Shown here in pieces: positions 8,541 through 17,814 of a DNA stretch of 64,000 nt. The position numbers were made by a program, and so were the translations under genes. Source of the stretch: an uncultured Prevotella sp. GTDB taxonomy: Bacteria > Bacteroidota > Bacteroidia > Bacteroidales > Bacteroidaceae. The notes beneath the pieces were generated by a model, which saw only the letters and a list, made by a program, of their open reading frames with translations, was not told the DNA's origin and ran no database searches. The stretch's first letter is position 1, and each line of letters opens with the position of its first letter. Location of the stretch: NCBI GenBank assembly GCA_900540375.1, contig UQFS01000012.1, forward strand, positions 24,597-88,596, written 5' to 3'.

Positions 8541-10727
8541 CTATTCCGCTGTGAGATACAGTACGCGACTGGCCCAGCTGGTACGGTCGTTCCAGTTGAC
8601 GTTGTGTGTATATGGCACGTCGAGCCCGTGCTCCATGAGGTAAGCACCGGAGTAGCTCTTGCCCTCACAGTCGAGCGGCGTGTTGTCGATACGGTTGAGC
8701 TCGTGCACTTTGTAGCGCTTGGCGGGGTCGAGACCTGCCATACGCACGCGTGGCAGGTGCTGGTTCACGAAGGTCTCAGTCTTCCACCAGTACCACACAG
8801 CCTGGCCCTTGCTGTCGCTGACATACATCAGACTGGCCAGTCCCTGCTTGTCAAACGGACTCTGCAGGCGGTAGAGGTTGCCCATCTGCACGAGGGGACG
8901 GATCTGCTTGTACTCAGCGATGGCGTTACGGCAGAGTGTCTTCTCTGCTTCAGTCATGTTCTTCGGCTGGATCTCCATGCCCAGTCGTCCGCTCATGGCC
9001 ACGTCGATGCGGTATTTCAGCGGGATGAGCCGGCCCGTCTGATGGTTGGGCGAGGCGGAGATGTGGCAGGCCATGGCCATGGCGGGGAAGAAGTAGCTCG
9101 TGCCCCACTGCATGTAGACGCGCTGCAGGGCATCGGTGTCGTCGCTGGTCCAGAACTCGTCAAACCAAGGCAGCGCGCCCCAGTTGACGCGTCCGCCACC
9201 GCTGGCGCAGTCCTGGATGATCAGGTCGGGATATTTCGCACGGATGCGGTCGAGCGTCTTGGCGAAGCCACGATAGTAGTCGATATAGAGGTGGCTCTGG
9301 TCGTTCATCGAGAGATACTGCGATCCGTGGTTCATGATGTCCATGTTGGCATCCCACTTGATATAGGCGATGTCGGGATGCTTCGTCATCAGGTTGTCAA
9401 CGACAGAGAAGACAAAATCCTGCACTTTCGGGTTGCTCATATCGAGAACGAGCTGCGTGCCGCCACGTCCGAGGACAGGATCACGTCCCGGAGCCTTGAT
9501 GATCCAGTCGGGATGCTTCTCATAGAGCTCGCTCTTGGTATTGGTCATCTCGGGCTCAATCCAGATTCCGAACTTCACGCCATGCTTCTTGGCGTCGGCG
9601 AGCAGGCCATCGATGCCGTTAGGCAGTTTGCTTTTGTCGACCACCCAGTCGCCGAGTGCACTGTTGTCGGTCTTGCGCGGATACTTCTCACCGAACCATC
9701 CGTCGTCCATGACGAAGAGCTCACCGCCCATGTCGGCGATGTCGCCCATCATCTGGTCCATGCCTTTCTCGTTGATGTCCATGTAGACGCCTTCCCAACT
9801 GTTAAGCAGGATCATGCGCTCCTTGTTGCCGTGAGCGAGCATATACTCGCGGCCCCAGCGGTGGTAGTTGCGGCTGACACCCGACTTGCCTTCCTTGGAG
9901 AAAGTGAAAGCCACGGGCGGAGTGACGAAGGTCTCGCCGCGGCGCAGGTGGTATTCCGAGTTCTGCTCGTCGATACCCGCGAAGAAATAGTGGTACTCAC
10001 TGTGGTCGGTGACCGTCTTGAGCTTGTAGCAGCCACTGTAGCAGAGGGCAGCGCCGATGACGTCGCCACTGTTTTCCTTGCCTTTACCGTCGAGCGAGAA
10101 CATCACCTCGGCGTGCTGGCTCTGCGAGTTGTGCACGCCGTAGTGGTTGCGCAGCGTCAGCTCACCGGGAGTAAGCGGCTCATCGGTGACGTTGGCCTCA
10201 TTGGCCCAGGCACCGCTGAGATGGCTGATCCACACATTGCCGCGGCGGATGGGCAGCATGGCGGAGGCGAAAGAGGTGAGTGTCACCGTGCCTTTCTCCT
10301 TGTTCGTGATCTCAGTCCAAGCCTCGATCATGTCCACATCGTTGTAGGTGCGGTATTTCAGGTCAACAAAGAGATTGTATACGGGATCCTTGAGATGGAT
10401 GGTCGTAATGTTGCCTTTCACGTCGGAACCCGTGACAACGAGCTGTGTCGATAGGTTGCCGTCGGCGTGACGACAGGCAAAGGCAGCCGGGTCGGGACAA
10501 TCCATACCATAGGCCGGATAGACATCCATGCGCCCGTCCATCGGCTTTTGCAGCGTCTGCAGGTCTGCACCGGAGAGTTTTGAACCGAAGTAGACATATT
10601 CCGGTTGCTTACCCTCGTCGGCGTTGAGCACGAGAGACAGGTGAGGCGACTGTACGAGGATCTGTTTGGCCAGCGCTGACAGGGGCAGGCACAGCGCCAA
10701 AGAGAGCATGAGTTTACGATAATTCAT
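8541..10727 (-). CDS. Glycoside hydrolase family 36 alpha-galactosidase
   Basis: 728 residues with a signal peptide (MNYRKLMLSLALCLPLSALA). The N-terminal half is the beta-supersandwich of GH36. The barrel carries the family landmarks LLNSWEGVYMDI, FVMDDGWFG, YIKWDAN with the nucleophile Asp459, QDCASGGGR, and FWTSDDTDA with the acid/base Asp529. The length is that of bacterial GH36 enzymes. It should release alpha-1,6-galactose from raffinose-type sugars or galactomannan side chains in the periplasm. It is first of a minus-strand set with an SGNH esterase and a GH2 enzyme, so a decorated galactan or galactomannan oligosaccharide is a reasonable guess for the substrate. There is no SusC/SusD pair beside it. 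Confidence 0.9.
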   Translation of the reverse strand: MNYRKLMLSLALCLPLSALAKQILVQSPHLSLVLNADEGKQPEYVYFGSKLSGADLQTLQKPMDGRMDVYPAYGMDCPDPAAFACRHADGNLSTQLVVTGSDVKGNITTIHLKDPVYNLFVDLKYRTYNDVDMIEAWTEITNKEKGTVTLTSFASAMLPIRRGNVWISHLSGAWANEANVTDEPLTPGELTLRNHYGVHNSQSQHAEVMFSLDGKGKENSGDVIGAALCYSGCYKLKTVTDHSEYHYFFAGIDEQNSEYHLRRGETFVTPPVAFTFSKEGKSGVSRNYHRWGREYMLAHGNKERMILLNSWEGVYMDINEKGMDQMMGDIADMGGELFVMDDGWFGEKYPRKTDNSALGDWVVDKSKLPNGIDGLLADAKKHGVKFGIWIEPEMTNTKSELYEKHPDWIIKAPGRDPVLGRGGTQLVLDMSNPKVQDFVFSVVDNLMTKHPDIAYIKWDANMDIMNHGSQYLSMNDQSHLYIDYYRGFAKTLDRIRAKYPDLIIQDCASGGGRVNWGALPWFDEFWTSDDTDALQRVYMQWGTSYFFPAMAMACHISASPNHQTGRLIPLKYRIDVAMSGRLGMEIQPKNMTEAEKTLCRNAIAEYKQIRPLVQMGNLYRLQSPFDKQGLASLMYVSDSKGQAVWYWWKTETFVNQHLPRVRMAGLDPAKRYKVHELNRIDNTPLDCEGKSYSGAYLMEHGLDVPYTHNVNWNDRTSWASRVLYLTAE

Positions 10728-10786
10728 ATATAGATAATAGATTTAAATAATTGGCTTGGTGATAGGCGGACGCGTACGCCGCCATG

Positions 10787-10794
10787 CAAAGATA
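10787..10794 (-). promoter_or_regulatory. Probable -7 element for the GH36-esterase-GH2 set
   Basis: Read on the minus strand this is TATCTTTG, matching the Bacteroidetes -7 consensus TAnnTTTG, about 60 bases before the GH36 start. No clean -33 TTTG is seen at the right distance. Confidence 0.5.
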
Positions 10795-11074
10795 AGGAAA
10801 AAAACGGTATCACGTCGCGCTTCTTTAAAAAAAATACAAGAAAGTAGGAAAATTGGGCATAATAGTATTAAAGGAATACTAAAAAAGTACTTCCCTTTGC
10901 AATCATTGTACCTTTTCGGGTACTATGCCGTGCTCTTCATGGTTGCTTTCTATAATAATCTTCTACTTTTATTTGACAGAAGTTCTTCGTCTTGACCTTC
11001 ACTTTTAGAGAGCGAACTTCGATGAAAATGGCGGAAAATCGTGCGCTCCACATCAAAAAACGAAGCTATTCTGA

Positions 11075-11179
11075 TCAGAAAGGCTTGTTGATGCTGTCAT
11101 CTCGGTGATTTCACAAGGAGAGAAAGGCGAGATGACCGGGTCAACAAGGCTTGTTGACGGCATCAAAGTACCTTTCTGA
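11075..11179. repeat. About 105-bp imperfect inverted-repeat element, copy 1
   Basis: The ends TCAGAAAGGCTTGTTGATGC (11075-11094) and GCATCAAAGTACCTTTCTGA (11160-11179) are reverse complements apart from a five-base block. Inside are GTCATCTCGGT and CGAGATGACCGGGTCAA. A related element of nearly the same length lies at 51701-51806 and shares these internal motifs. Confidence 0.65.
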
Positions 11180-11317
11180 CAACAACAAAAAAGCGCAAGA
11201 AAATTCAAGTTGTTGATATACAGATAAATAGAAAAAGCGTGAAAATCGCGAAAAATCGGCCAAGTGTCCCTCTGTTTTCAAGGAATGCCTTCTCAGAGAC
11301 CGTTTTTTGTCAGTTTT

Positions 11318-12298
11318 CTAAACAGTTCGATAGAGGACATGTGTCTCTGGACACGATGAAACGTGGCCGGCGCAAACACACGGCCGAGGATCCTCTTCCT
11401 CACGAACTTCCAAACTTTCATGGCAGCTGAAGAGTTCTTGCAGCCACTTGAGGAAGGCAGTCTTCCATTGACGGCACTCTGCTGTGCCCTTGACTTCCGA
11501 CGCCCCGAAGCCGTGGCCGCCGGTGCGGTACTGAATATATTGGTGCGGCACATGGCGGGCAGTGAGCGCTGAGTCGAGGAGCTCGGCATTGTGATAATGG
11601 ACGATGGGGTCGTCGTGGCAGTTGACGAGAAATACCGGAGGACAATTTTCCGGTACATGGCGCTCCATCGACAGCGAGTCGCAGAGGCGCCGGTTGTGCT
11701 CGCGGCTGTCACCGAGCAGCCCCCGTCGCGACCGTTTATGCATGCAAGGGTCGACGAAGGTCACCACCGGATAGACGGGTACGACAAATTTGGGCCATTC
11801 CGTGCGCGGCAGCAGTTCCACGGCACTCATCGCCAGATGGCCGCCGGCGGAGAAGCCCATCACGCCGATGCGCGTCGTGTCCACGCCATATTCCTTGGCG
11901 TGACTTCTGACATAGCGCAGCGACTGCCTGAGGTCGTTGAGCGCGTCGGGGTAGCGGTTGCCACGCAGCAACCAGCGGTAGTGCAGGACAAAGGCGGGGA
12001 CATAGGCCGTGCGGTAGCGCAGTACGAAAGCCGAGATTCCATGACGCTGGAGCCAGCGGCCTGCCTGCTCACCTTCGGCGTCCATATCGTGCCAGAAATA
12101 GCTGCCGCCCGGACACACGATGACCGCCGTGCTGTTGGCTCCGGCGGGGTAGGGCGTCAGCCACACGCGATGGTGCACGCTTGTGCCTGACCAGATGTCA
12201 ATGCGCTCCGGTTGGGTTTGGGCCGACGCGGCAAGCGTAGGCAGAATCGTCAGCATCAGCAACGCACAGAGAAAGCTATGGGCGCGTTGCGTGAGCAT
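11318..12298 (-). CDS. Alpha/beta hydrolase (acetyl-esterase/lipase type)
   Basis: About 326 residues from MLTQRAHSF, which opens a signal peptide ending near LAASAQ; an ATG 36 bases upstream would overlap the preceding gene. The fold markers are VIVCPGGSYFW (oxyanion region), the nucleophile elbow GFSAGG with Ser150, the acid in NCHDDPIV and the His in GGHGFG. This matches exported BD-FAE-like acetyl esterases. The last 35 residues are Cys- and charge-rich and look like an added tail with no family counterpart that I recognise. It lies 19 bases after a CrtI-type gene and so may be the last gene of the polyene operon; alternatively it is an unrelated carbohydrate esterase that reads through. 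Confidence 0.75.
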   Translation of the reverse strand: MLTQRAHSFLCALLMLTILPTLAASAQTQPERIDIWSGTSVHHRVWLTPYPAGANSTAVIVCPGGSYFWHDMDAEGEQAGRWLQRHGISAFVLRYRTAYVPAFVLHYRWLLRGNRYPDALNDLRQSLRYVRSHAKEYGVDTTRIGVMGFSAGGHLAMSAVELLPRTEWPKFVVPVYPVVTFVDPCMHKRSRRGLLGDSREHNRRLCDSLSMERHVPENCPPVFLVNCHDDPIVHYHNAELLDSALTARHVPHQYIQYRTGGHGFGASEVKGTAECRQWKTAFLKWLQELFSCHESLEVREEEDPRPCVCAGHVSSCPETHVLYRTV

Positions 12299-12317
12299 AC
12301 ACCTTATTATAAGAATC

Positions 12318-13829
12318 TTAGTGTTTTGTGGCATAGTCGTTGATTTTGTTGACGACGGTGTTCAGTCCTAACAGCGCCTCCGACGTGTTGATGGCACTTA
12401 AGGGCACGCCGCAGAAACCATGAAGATTGACAAACTGTCCGGTGAGCAGCAGGTTGCGCACTTTCGTCACCACGGGCAGATGGCTGTCAAGGATTTGGTG
12501 GCAGTCGCGCGCAAAGCCCGCTATGCCGCCGTCGGCTGTGCCATAGTAGTCGCGGATGGTCAGCGGAGAGGCGGTGACCATACCCTCTATGTTGTCTGTG
12601 AAACCGGGATAGCGTTGCTCCACCATGTTCAGTACCTCGCGTGCCCGCTGCTGTTTCCATTGCTTATACGCTTCGCCGCGTCGTCCCGTCAGTGTGTCGG
12701 CCCACTGCTCAGCCTGACTGAACCGCATCGGCACGGTGACGAGCACCTTGCTGCTCCATGGCTGTTGCCGGCTCACCGGTGGCGTCATCATCAGCAGGCC
12801 GAGGGGCCACGGGCGATCCTCACGGCTGAAGTTCCAGATGTCGTCGTAGCGCGACATGAGGTAGACGCTGTGGTTGATATAGGGAAATGAGCCCGGCCGC
12901 ATCTTCAGATAGAGCGAGAAGGCCGAGATCGTCTCGGGGATCTGCTTCACCCGTTCGGTGTAGGCCTTGGTAAATGCCTTGCCGTGGATGAGCAGGAAGA
13001 GCGCCGAGGGGTGGATGTCGCTGATGAACGCAGCGGCATGATAGACCTTTCCGCTCTTTGTCGTCACCGCCTTCACCTCGTGATCCTCCACGTCGATGGC
13101 GGTGACAGCGTCATGGGCGAGCACCTGACCGCCGTGGTCGGTGATCACCTTGGCCAGCAGGCCGGCGGTGTGGCTGCTGCCGTCGACGAAGCGGCTGGCA
13201 CCTTGGAGATAGAGCACGCTGACGATGGCGTGGACATAAGCAGGCGTGCGTCCCGCCTGTCCGCCGTAGAGCGGATTCATATAGGCCAGCACGCTGCGCA
13301 GCTTAGGGTCGTGGACATATTGCGCGATGAATGCGTCGGCAGCCATCAGCGCCTGTGGCGGCATCTCGGTGAGCACCGACGGCGCCGGTCGCAGGTTGAA
13401 GAGATCGATGGCGTCGGTCATGCGATAGAGTGTGTCGGCATAGGCCGTGAGCTCGTCGTGGCAGTCAGGGAAAGACTTCAGCAGCGAGTCGACAAATCCT
13501 TGGCGACCACAGGCAATGCGATAGGTGGCGCGGTCTTCGAGGAAGAAGAGCTCGTCGGCGCAATCGTCGTCGACGTCGCGCAACTGCATCTGAGGCGTGA
13601 TGCCGAGATAGTCGCAGATGCGGCGGCTGGTACCGCCCGGCCGCATGCCCGCGATGACGTGCATACCTGTGTCGAAGTCCTCGCCCATGCGGCGGAATGT
13701 CTGCAGGCCTCCGCCGATGATGGCGTTCTTTTCCAGCACCGTCACGCGGTAGCCCTCTTTGGCCAGAATGGCGCCCGTGAAGAGTCCGCCTAAGCCTCCG
13801 CCTATGATCACCACATTTTTGTCGTTCAT
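12318..13829 (-). CDS. CrtI-type FAD-dependent oxidoreductase (phytoene desaturase-like), copy 2
   Basis: 503 residues without a signal peptide. The N-terminus is a Rossmann FAD site, VVIIGGGLGGLFTGAILAK, followed by VTVLEKNAIIGGG and FDTGMHVI. The C-terminal part contains SPLTIRDYYGT..GG and NLLLTGQFVNLHG, the second flavin-contact region of the CrtI/amine-oxidase superfamily. Family members desaturate, isomerise or saturate polyene chains. With its neighbour copy it presumably modifies the polyene or its acyl precursor made by this operon; the exact step is unknown. It is followed closely by the alpha/beta hydrolase gene. Confidence 0.8.
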   Translation of the reverse strand: MNDKNVVIIGGGLGGLFTGAILAKEGYRVTVLEKNAIIGGGLQTFRRMGEDFDTGMHVIAGMRPGGTSRRICDYLGITPQMQLRDVDDDCADELFFLEDRATYRIACGRQGFVDSLLKSFPDCHDELTAYADTLYRMTDAIDLFNLRPAPSVLTEMPPQALMAADAFIAQYVHDPKLRSVLAYMNPLYGGQAGRTPAYVHAIVSVLYLQGASRFVDGSSHTAGLLAKVITDHGGQVLAHDAVTAIDVEDHEVKAVTTKSGKVYHAAAFISDIHPSALFLLIHGKAFTKAYTERVKQIPETISAFSLYLKMRPGSFPYINHSVYLMSRYDDIWNFSREDRPWPLGLLMMTPPVSRQQPWSSKVLVTVPMRFSQAEQWADTLTGRRGEAYKQWKQQRAREVLNMVEQRYPGFTDNIEGMVTASPLTIRDYYGTADGGIAGFARDCHQILDSHLPVVTKVRNLLLTGQFVNLHGFCGVPLSAINTSEALLGLNTVVNKINDYATKH

Positions 13830-13887
13830 GTTCTTTTCCTTCGAGCTGATTAAAAGATTCTATGGTTGTGAATTTCTCCCGCCGCTA

Positions 13888-15396
13888 TCATGTGCAACTT
13901 TGTATCTGCTGATAGATTTTCTCAGCCGTGAGGAACTCGCTGCACGTGACGATAGTGCCGACCATCACGCCGAGCATGCCGTGGGAGTTGATGTTCTGTC
14001 CGGTGAGAAAGAGGTTGGGGATGCGTGTGCGGTGGGAGACGCGGCAGCCTGCTCCCAGTCCGATGTCCTTGGCAATGCCGTACATCGAGCCTGCCGCCGT
14101 ACCTGTATAGTCGAGATAGGTCAGCGGTGTGGAGGTGTAGCAGTGGGCGATGCAACCTCTCAGCCCCGGGAAGCGCTGCTCCACGCATTGCAGCAGCTGG
14201 TCGGCTTTCCGCCGTTTCAGCGCTTCGTAGTCCGCGCCGCGGTGCCCCACCGTCGTGTCTTTCCAAGGAAGCACGTCGCTGATGTTCATGTAGGAAATGA
14301 TCTGTCCGCTCTGCGCCCATCGCGGTTGGGCCTCGTGACAGAAGTGCATATAGAGATATCCCCTTGGCCAGCTGTCGGCGGTGTATTGCTCACAGCCCCA
14401 TGGCGACGCGCCTTGATAGCCAAAGTAGTTATAGTTCATATACGGCACCGACTGCGGTTTGAAGTCGAGATAGAGGGTGAAGCATCCCACCGTCTGCGGC
14501 ATGGCGTTGACGCGGTGGCGGTAGGCGGGACGTATCAGTGCGCTGTCTGTGAGTTCGAGCGTGCGTATCGGATGCGCGTCGGAGATGATGTAGTCGGCTT
14601 CAAAATATTCTTCGCCGTTCACCTCAACGCCCGTGGCATGGGTAGCGTCGCAGAGGATGCGTGTGACGCGGTGACCGGTGAGCACCTCGCCGCCATAGCG
14701 CTGCAGCGTGACGATGAGCGCTTGGGCGATATGGTCGCTGCCGTCGATGACGCGGAAAGCGCTTTGGTCGTAGAAGTCTCGGATGAAGGCGTGGATGGCA
14801 AAGGGCGTCTTGCCTTTCTCGGCGGCATAGAGCGGCAGGTCACCCACGAGCACGTTGGCGAGCAGCGGATCGCTGACGGTGCTGTCGATGACCTCGTTGA
14901 CCGACCGCGTCAGATATTCCTTGCTCACCACGTCGTCGGATTCGGCATGGCGGAGCGAGTGGAGCGAAGAGGCGCCAGCCACCTTTTGCATCAAAGCATA
15001 ATAGCGGTCGAGGGCGTCGCGCTGCGTGGGGAAGTCCTTGGCCAGTCCCTCGATAAAAGCCTCGCGGCCGTTGCCCATCACGAAGTCATGGCCGCCAAGA
15101 CCGATGACATTGTACTGTTTGGTATCGAGCTGCGACAACTTCACGTCATCCCCCATCTCAAGGTAGTGGAACAAGCGGTCAAGACTTTGATCGGGCAGGG
15201 CGCTGCCGATGAAGTGCATACCCGTCTCGAACTTCACCCCGCGACGCCGGAAGCACTGCAGGCAACCGCCCGCCTGACGCTCCTGCTCCAATACGGTGAC
15301 GCGGTAGCCGTTCTTGGCGAGAACCACGGCGGTGGTCAGACCGCCCAGTCCGGAGCCGATGACGACTACATGTGGGTGATAAGCTGTACTAAGCAT
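13888..15396 (-). CDS. CrtI-type FAD-dependent oxidoreductase (phytoene desaturase-like), copy 1
   Basis: About 502 residues starting at MLSTAYHPHV, whose ATG overlaps the stop of the GT2/acyltransferase gene by 8 bases, a tight translational coupling. The FAD-binding start VVVIGSGLGGLTTAVVLAK, then VTVLEQERQAGGC, FETGMHFIG and the C-terminal TPLTYLDYTGTAAGS and NLFLTGQNINSHG show the same family as the next gene, though the two are clearly diverged paralogues. Two desaturase-like enzymes side by side suggest two different redox or isomerisation steps, or a heterodimer. Both are predicted soluble or peripherally bound at the inner membrane. Confidence 0.82.
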   Translation of the reverse strand: MLSTAYHPHVVVIGSGLGGLTTAVVLAKNGYRVTVLEQERQAGGCLQCFRRRGVKFETGMHFIGSALPDQSLDRLFHYLEMGDDVKLSQLDTKQYNVIGLGGHDFVMGNGREAFIEGLAKDFPTQRDALDRYYALMQKVAGASSLHSLRHAESDDVVSKEYLTRSVNEVIDSTVSDPLLANVLVGDLPLYAAEKGKTPFAIHAFIRDFYDQSAFRVIDGSDHIAQALIVTLQRYGGEVLTGHRVTRILCDATHATGVEVNGEEYFEADYIISDAHPIRTLELTDSALIRPAYRHRVNAMPQTVGCFTLYLDFKPQSVPYMNYNYFGYQGASPWGCEQYTADSWPRGYLYMHFCHEAQPRWAQSGQIISYMNISDVLPWKDTTVGHRGADYEALKRRKADQLLQCVEQRFPGLRGCIAHCYTSTPLTYLDYTGTAAGSMYGIAKDIGLGAGCRVSHRTRIPNLFLTGQNINSHGMLGVMVGTIVTCSEFLTAEKIYQQIQSCT

Positions 15397-16954
15397 GTTG
15401 TTCCTCCCGATCTTTGACAGCTTGATAATGGCGCAGGTAGTCATGGCGCACGTGGCGAGCCTGCGCCAGCGTGTCACCCATAGCCTGCAAGTCTGAGGGC
15501 GAAAGCGGACTGCCCACTTCCATGTATACGGGGCTTTTGGCCAGATGATACGTCCGCTTTTTCAGGACGCGGCCGGTGCCGTAGAGACAGGCCGGAATGA
15601 TGTTGATCCCCAGCGCTTCGGCCACGTGGAAGGCACCTTGGTGGAAGCGGGCGATGTGTCCGTCGAAAGAGCGGGTACCCTCGGGGAAGACAGCGATGCT
15701 GTAGCCGCGGCTGATGAGTGAGCGGAAGTGGGGCATGAGGGCGTCGATACCTCCAGCGGCGGGATAGTATTCGGCGTGGCGGATGAGAAAACCGTAGAAG
15801 GGATTGTGCCACACCCAGTCGTTGGTGAGGAAGATGAGGCGTGGCGACAAACTGAGGAGATAGATGAGGTCGAGATGGGACTGATGGTTGCAGATGAGCA
15901 CCGACGGCTTGTCGAGGTCCAGGCCTTTGCTGATGTTGCTGTGATAGCGGGCTCCGGGCACTCCGATCTTTGTGCCCACGATGCGCGCGGCATGGTAGAT
16001 GAGCAGATGGAGCCGCCATTTCTTCCGTTCGGTCATGCGTCCGCAATGTACATAGAGCCACACGCCGGGCGTGATGACGGCCATCATGAAGAAGACAAAA
16101 AAGAGAAAGGCGCCGAGCGTGCGCAGGATGGTAGCCGTCTTGCGCCACAGCCAGCACGGCAAGCCATAGACGACGGCCAACCCACAGAGCAGCGTGTTGA
16201 GGGCGCTGATACGTGCGAAGTCAGCTCCCGGACGGAAATGGCTGACGCGCTCCTCGGCCGACGGATAGTAGACATCGACGGGAATGCTGTGGATCGCGAC
16301 GCCATGCCATGCGGAAAAGACGAGCAACTCCAGTTCGGCTTCATAGCGGGCGGTGAGCAGGCGATAACCCCATAGCTTCCTCAGCGGATAGAGGCGGAAG
16401 CCTGTCTGCGTGTCGGGTACGCGGCGACAGGTCTGTACGGTGAACCAGAAGTTGGAGAAGCTGTTGGCGAAGTTGCTGCCTTTGGATCGGCTGATGCCTT
16501 CCTTTTTCCTACTGCCAAGGATCAGTGCCCCCGGCCAATGGTCGTTGGCATCGAGGAAAGCGGGAATGTCCTTGGCGAAGTGCTGACCGTCGCCGTCCAT
16601 CGTAATAGCGTAGGCGAAACCTGCCTGCAGGGCCGTGCGGAAACCTGTCTTCAAGGCGTGACCCTTGCCGCGGTTGCGGTCGTAGTGGAGCAGGCGGATG
16701 TCATTCAGCGCGCGAAGCACCGCAGTTGTTCCGTCATCGCTGCCGTCGTCGACGACAAAGACATCGGCGCAATAGCGCAGCGCGTCGGTCACGACCTGTC
16801 GGATCGTACCCACATTGTTGTACGTAGGTATGATGACGCAGATGCCGCGGGCGCGCAGCCGTCGCCGGATCTCCTGCAGTTCTTGTTCTTCTTCTTTCCT
16901 TTGCGCTTGCACTTCCTCTTGTTTTGTGTCTTTCGCTTCCGCTTGATTGCACAT
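15389..16954 (-). CDS. GT2 glycosyltransferase fused to a PlsC-type acyltransferase
   Basis: 521 residues. After a charged coiled N-terminus, residues 35-260 form a GT2 domain: VIIPTYNN, VVDDGSDDGT, RGKGHALKTGF, the DGDGQH metal site and the DTQTGFRLYP acceptor loop. A hydrophobic stretch (about 285-312) then leads to an LPLAT/PlsC domain with NHQSHLD (HX4D catalytic motif) and FPEGTRS. This two-domain fusion is a hallmark of aryl-polyene and flexirubin clusters, where it is thought to help attach the polyene to a sugar/acyl lipid anchor. It is bound to the cytoplasmic side of the inner membrane. It sits between a FabZ-like dehydratase gene and the CrtI pair. Confidence 0.88.
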   Translation of the reverse strand: MCNQAEAKDTKQEEVQAQRKEEEQELQEIRRRLRARGICVIIPTYNNVGTIRQVVTDALRYCADVFVVDDGSDDGTTAVLRALNDIRLLHYDRNRGKGHALKTGFRTALQAGFAYAITMDGDGQHFAKDIPAFLDANDHWPGALILGSRKKEGISRSKGSNFANSFSNFWFTVQTCRRVPDTQTGFRLYPLRKLWGYRLLTARYEAELELLVFSAWHGVAIHSIPVDVYYPSAEERVSHFRPGADFARISALNTLLCGLAVVYGLPCWLWRKTATILRTLGAFLFFVFFMMAVITPGVWLYVHCGRMTERKKWRLHLLIYHAARIVGTKIGVPGARYHSNISKGLDLDKPSVLICNHQSHLDLIYLLSLSPRLIFLTNDWVWHNPFYGFLIRHAEYYPAAGGIDALMPHFRSLISRGYSIAVFPEGTRSFDGHIARFHQGAFHVAEALGINIIPACLYGTGRVLKKRTYHLAKSPVYMEVGSPLSPSDLQAMGDTLAQARHVRHDYLRHYQAVKDREEQHA

Positions 16955-16973
16955 CCTTTCTTCTTGTTTGTGC

Positions 16974-17360
16974 CTAATGAGTGGATCGCTTCACCGGCTG
17001 ACAGACGAAAGAGACGGTGGTGAACACGGTTGTCGCTTCCTTCACCTCTGCCTTCGCCGACACGCTTTCGCCGCTGGTTTCGATTGCCGTGAACACGATG
17101 TCGACCACCGGATTGTCAATGGGCGAGAGGACATGCAGGAACTTCACGTTTTTCACCTCACTGATCTCGAGTGTCTGTCCCACGACCTGCCCGAGCAGTT
17201 CCTGGACGATCTGTACGATGCAGACGCCGGGCGTGATCGGCTGACCGGGGAAGTGGGCACGATAGATCGGACACTCTTTGAGCAGACTTATCGTGAACTG
17301 CTTCTTGCCGTCGCTCTCTTGGCTATGCTCAATCTGGTAGAGTTGATTCTTCAGTATCAT
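16974..17360 (-). CDS. FabZ-type hotdog 3-hydroxyacyl-ACP dehydratase
   Basis: About 128 residues from MILKNQLYQIEH; the longer frame upstream is low-complexity Arg/Thr and overlaps the previous gene. The catalytic segment HFPGQPITPGVCIVQIVQE is the FabZ/FabA helix start with the active-site His. It should dehydrate 3-hydroxyacyl-ACP to the trans-2-enoyl form, giving the conjugated chain when no enoyl reductase follows. Its start overlaps the end of the upstream hypothetical gene by about 32 bases. Confidence 0.8.
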   Translation of the reverse strand: MILKNQLYQIEHSQESDGKKQFTISLLKECPIYRAHFPGQPITPGVCIVQIVQELLGQVVGQTLEISEVKNVKFLHVLSPIDNPVVDIVFTAIETSGESVSAKAEVKEATTVFTTVSFVCQPVKRSTH

Positions 17361-17814
17361 CGTCGTGATTGTCGTTTTCGTTGTTGCTGTCCTCGTGGAT
17401 GGGCGACAGCGTGTATCTGATATGGTATTTCTCGTCCTCATAGCTGAGTTTTCCCTCGCGCAGCGCGTGAAGCAACATGCGGATGTCGGCCGTGATCACG
17501 GGCCGCATGTACCATTTGTCGAGCATCGGCGCGGCGCTCACCAACCTGACCTTGTCGTCCTTGCGTGCGTAGACAAAGTCCAGGGCGGTGATGCCAAACT
17601 CGTTGACAATGGCGCCCTTGATGGTGTCGCTGTCCTGCACGAGCAGGCAGATGCCGCTGATGCTCGCCTTCGGCGTCTCGATCAGCGCGGTGAAAGTCTG
17701 GCGCGTGGAGTCCGCGATGGCGGTGCTGTCAATGGGCTGCTTGGTGCTCGGCTGTGCCGCAGCTGAAAGCAGACTCAGCACGAGAAAACTAATGAAGACT
17801 AAAAACCTTGGCAT
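17329..17814 (-). CDS. Small exported protein of a polyene cluster, function unknown
   Basis: About 161 residues from MPRFLVFISFLVLSLLSAAAQ, a clear signal peptide; the gene overlaps both neighbours by about 26-32 bases. The mature part has beta-rich segments (ISGICLLVQDSDTIKGAIV, FGITALDFVY) and ends in a very acidic tail (NNENDNHDDDTEE). I do not recognise the family. Its place directly after the LolA-like gene suggests a periplasmic or outer-membrane partner in moving the polyene lipid. Small exported proteins of the DUF3261 kind occupy a similar place in aryl-polyene clusters, but I cannot assign it to them. Confidence 0.7.
   Translation of the reverse strand: MPRFLVFISFLVLSLLSAAAQPSTKQPIDSTAIADSTRQTFTALIETPKASISGICLLVQDSDTIKGAIVNEFGITALDFVYARKDDKVRLVSAAPMLDKWYMRPVITADIRMLLHALREGKLSYEDEKYHIRYTLSPIHEDSNNENDNHDDDTEESTLPD

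Larger units (their letters stand above)
10728..11317. other. 590-base intergenic region with one dispersed element
   Basis: No convincing gene. The part near 10728-10800 holds the leader and promoter of the GH36 gene. 10800-11070 is A/T-rich without recognisable structure. 11075-11179 holds an inverted-repeat element listed separately. 11180-11317 is A/T-rich sequence downstream of the hydrolase gene that ends at 11318. Confidence 0.6.

Noticed and set aside
8505..10454. 649-codon open frame on the plus strand
   Set aside because: It lies wholly antisense to the GH36 gene, has His/Val/Asp-rich shadow composition and no family motif; the GH36 frame has all catalytic residues.
10756..10995. 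79-codon frame in the gap upstream of the GH36 gene
   Set aside because: Lys/Arg- and hydrophobic-rich random-looking translation that overlaps the probable GH36 promoter region.
13759..15417. 552-codon open frame on the plus strand
   Set aside because: Antisense to the CrtI-type gene, which has intact flavin motifs; the composition is that of a reverse-strand shadow in GC-rich codons.
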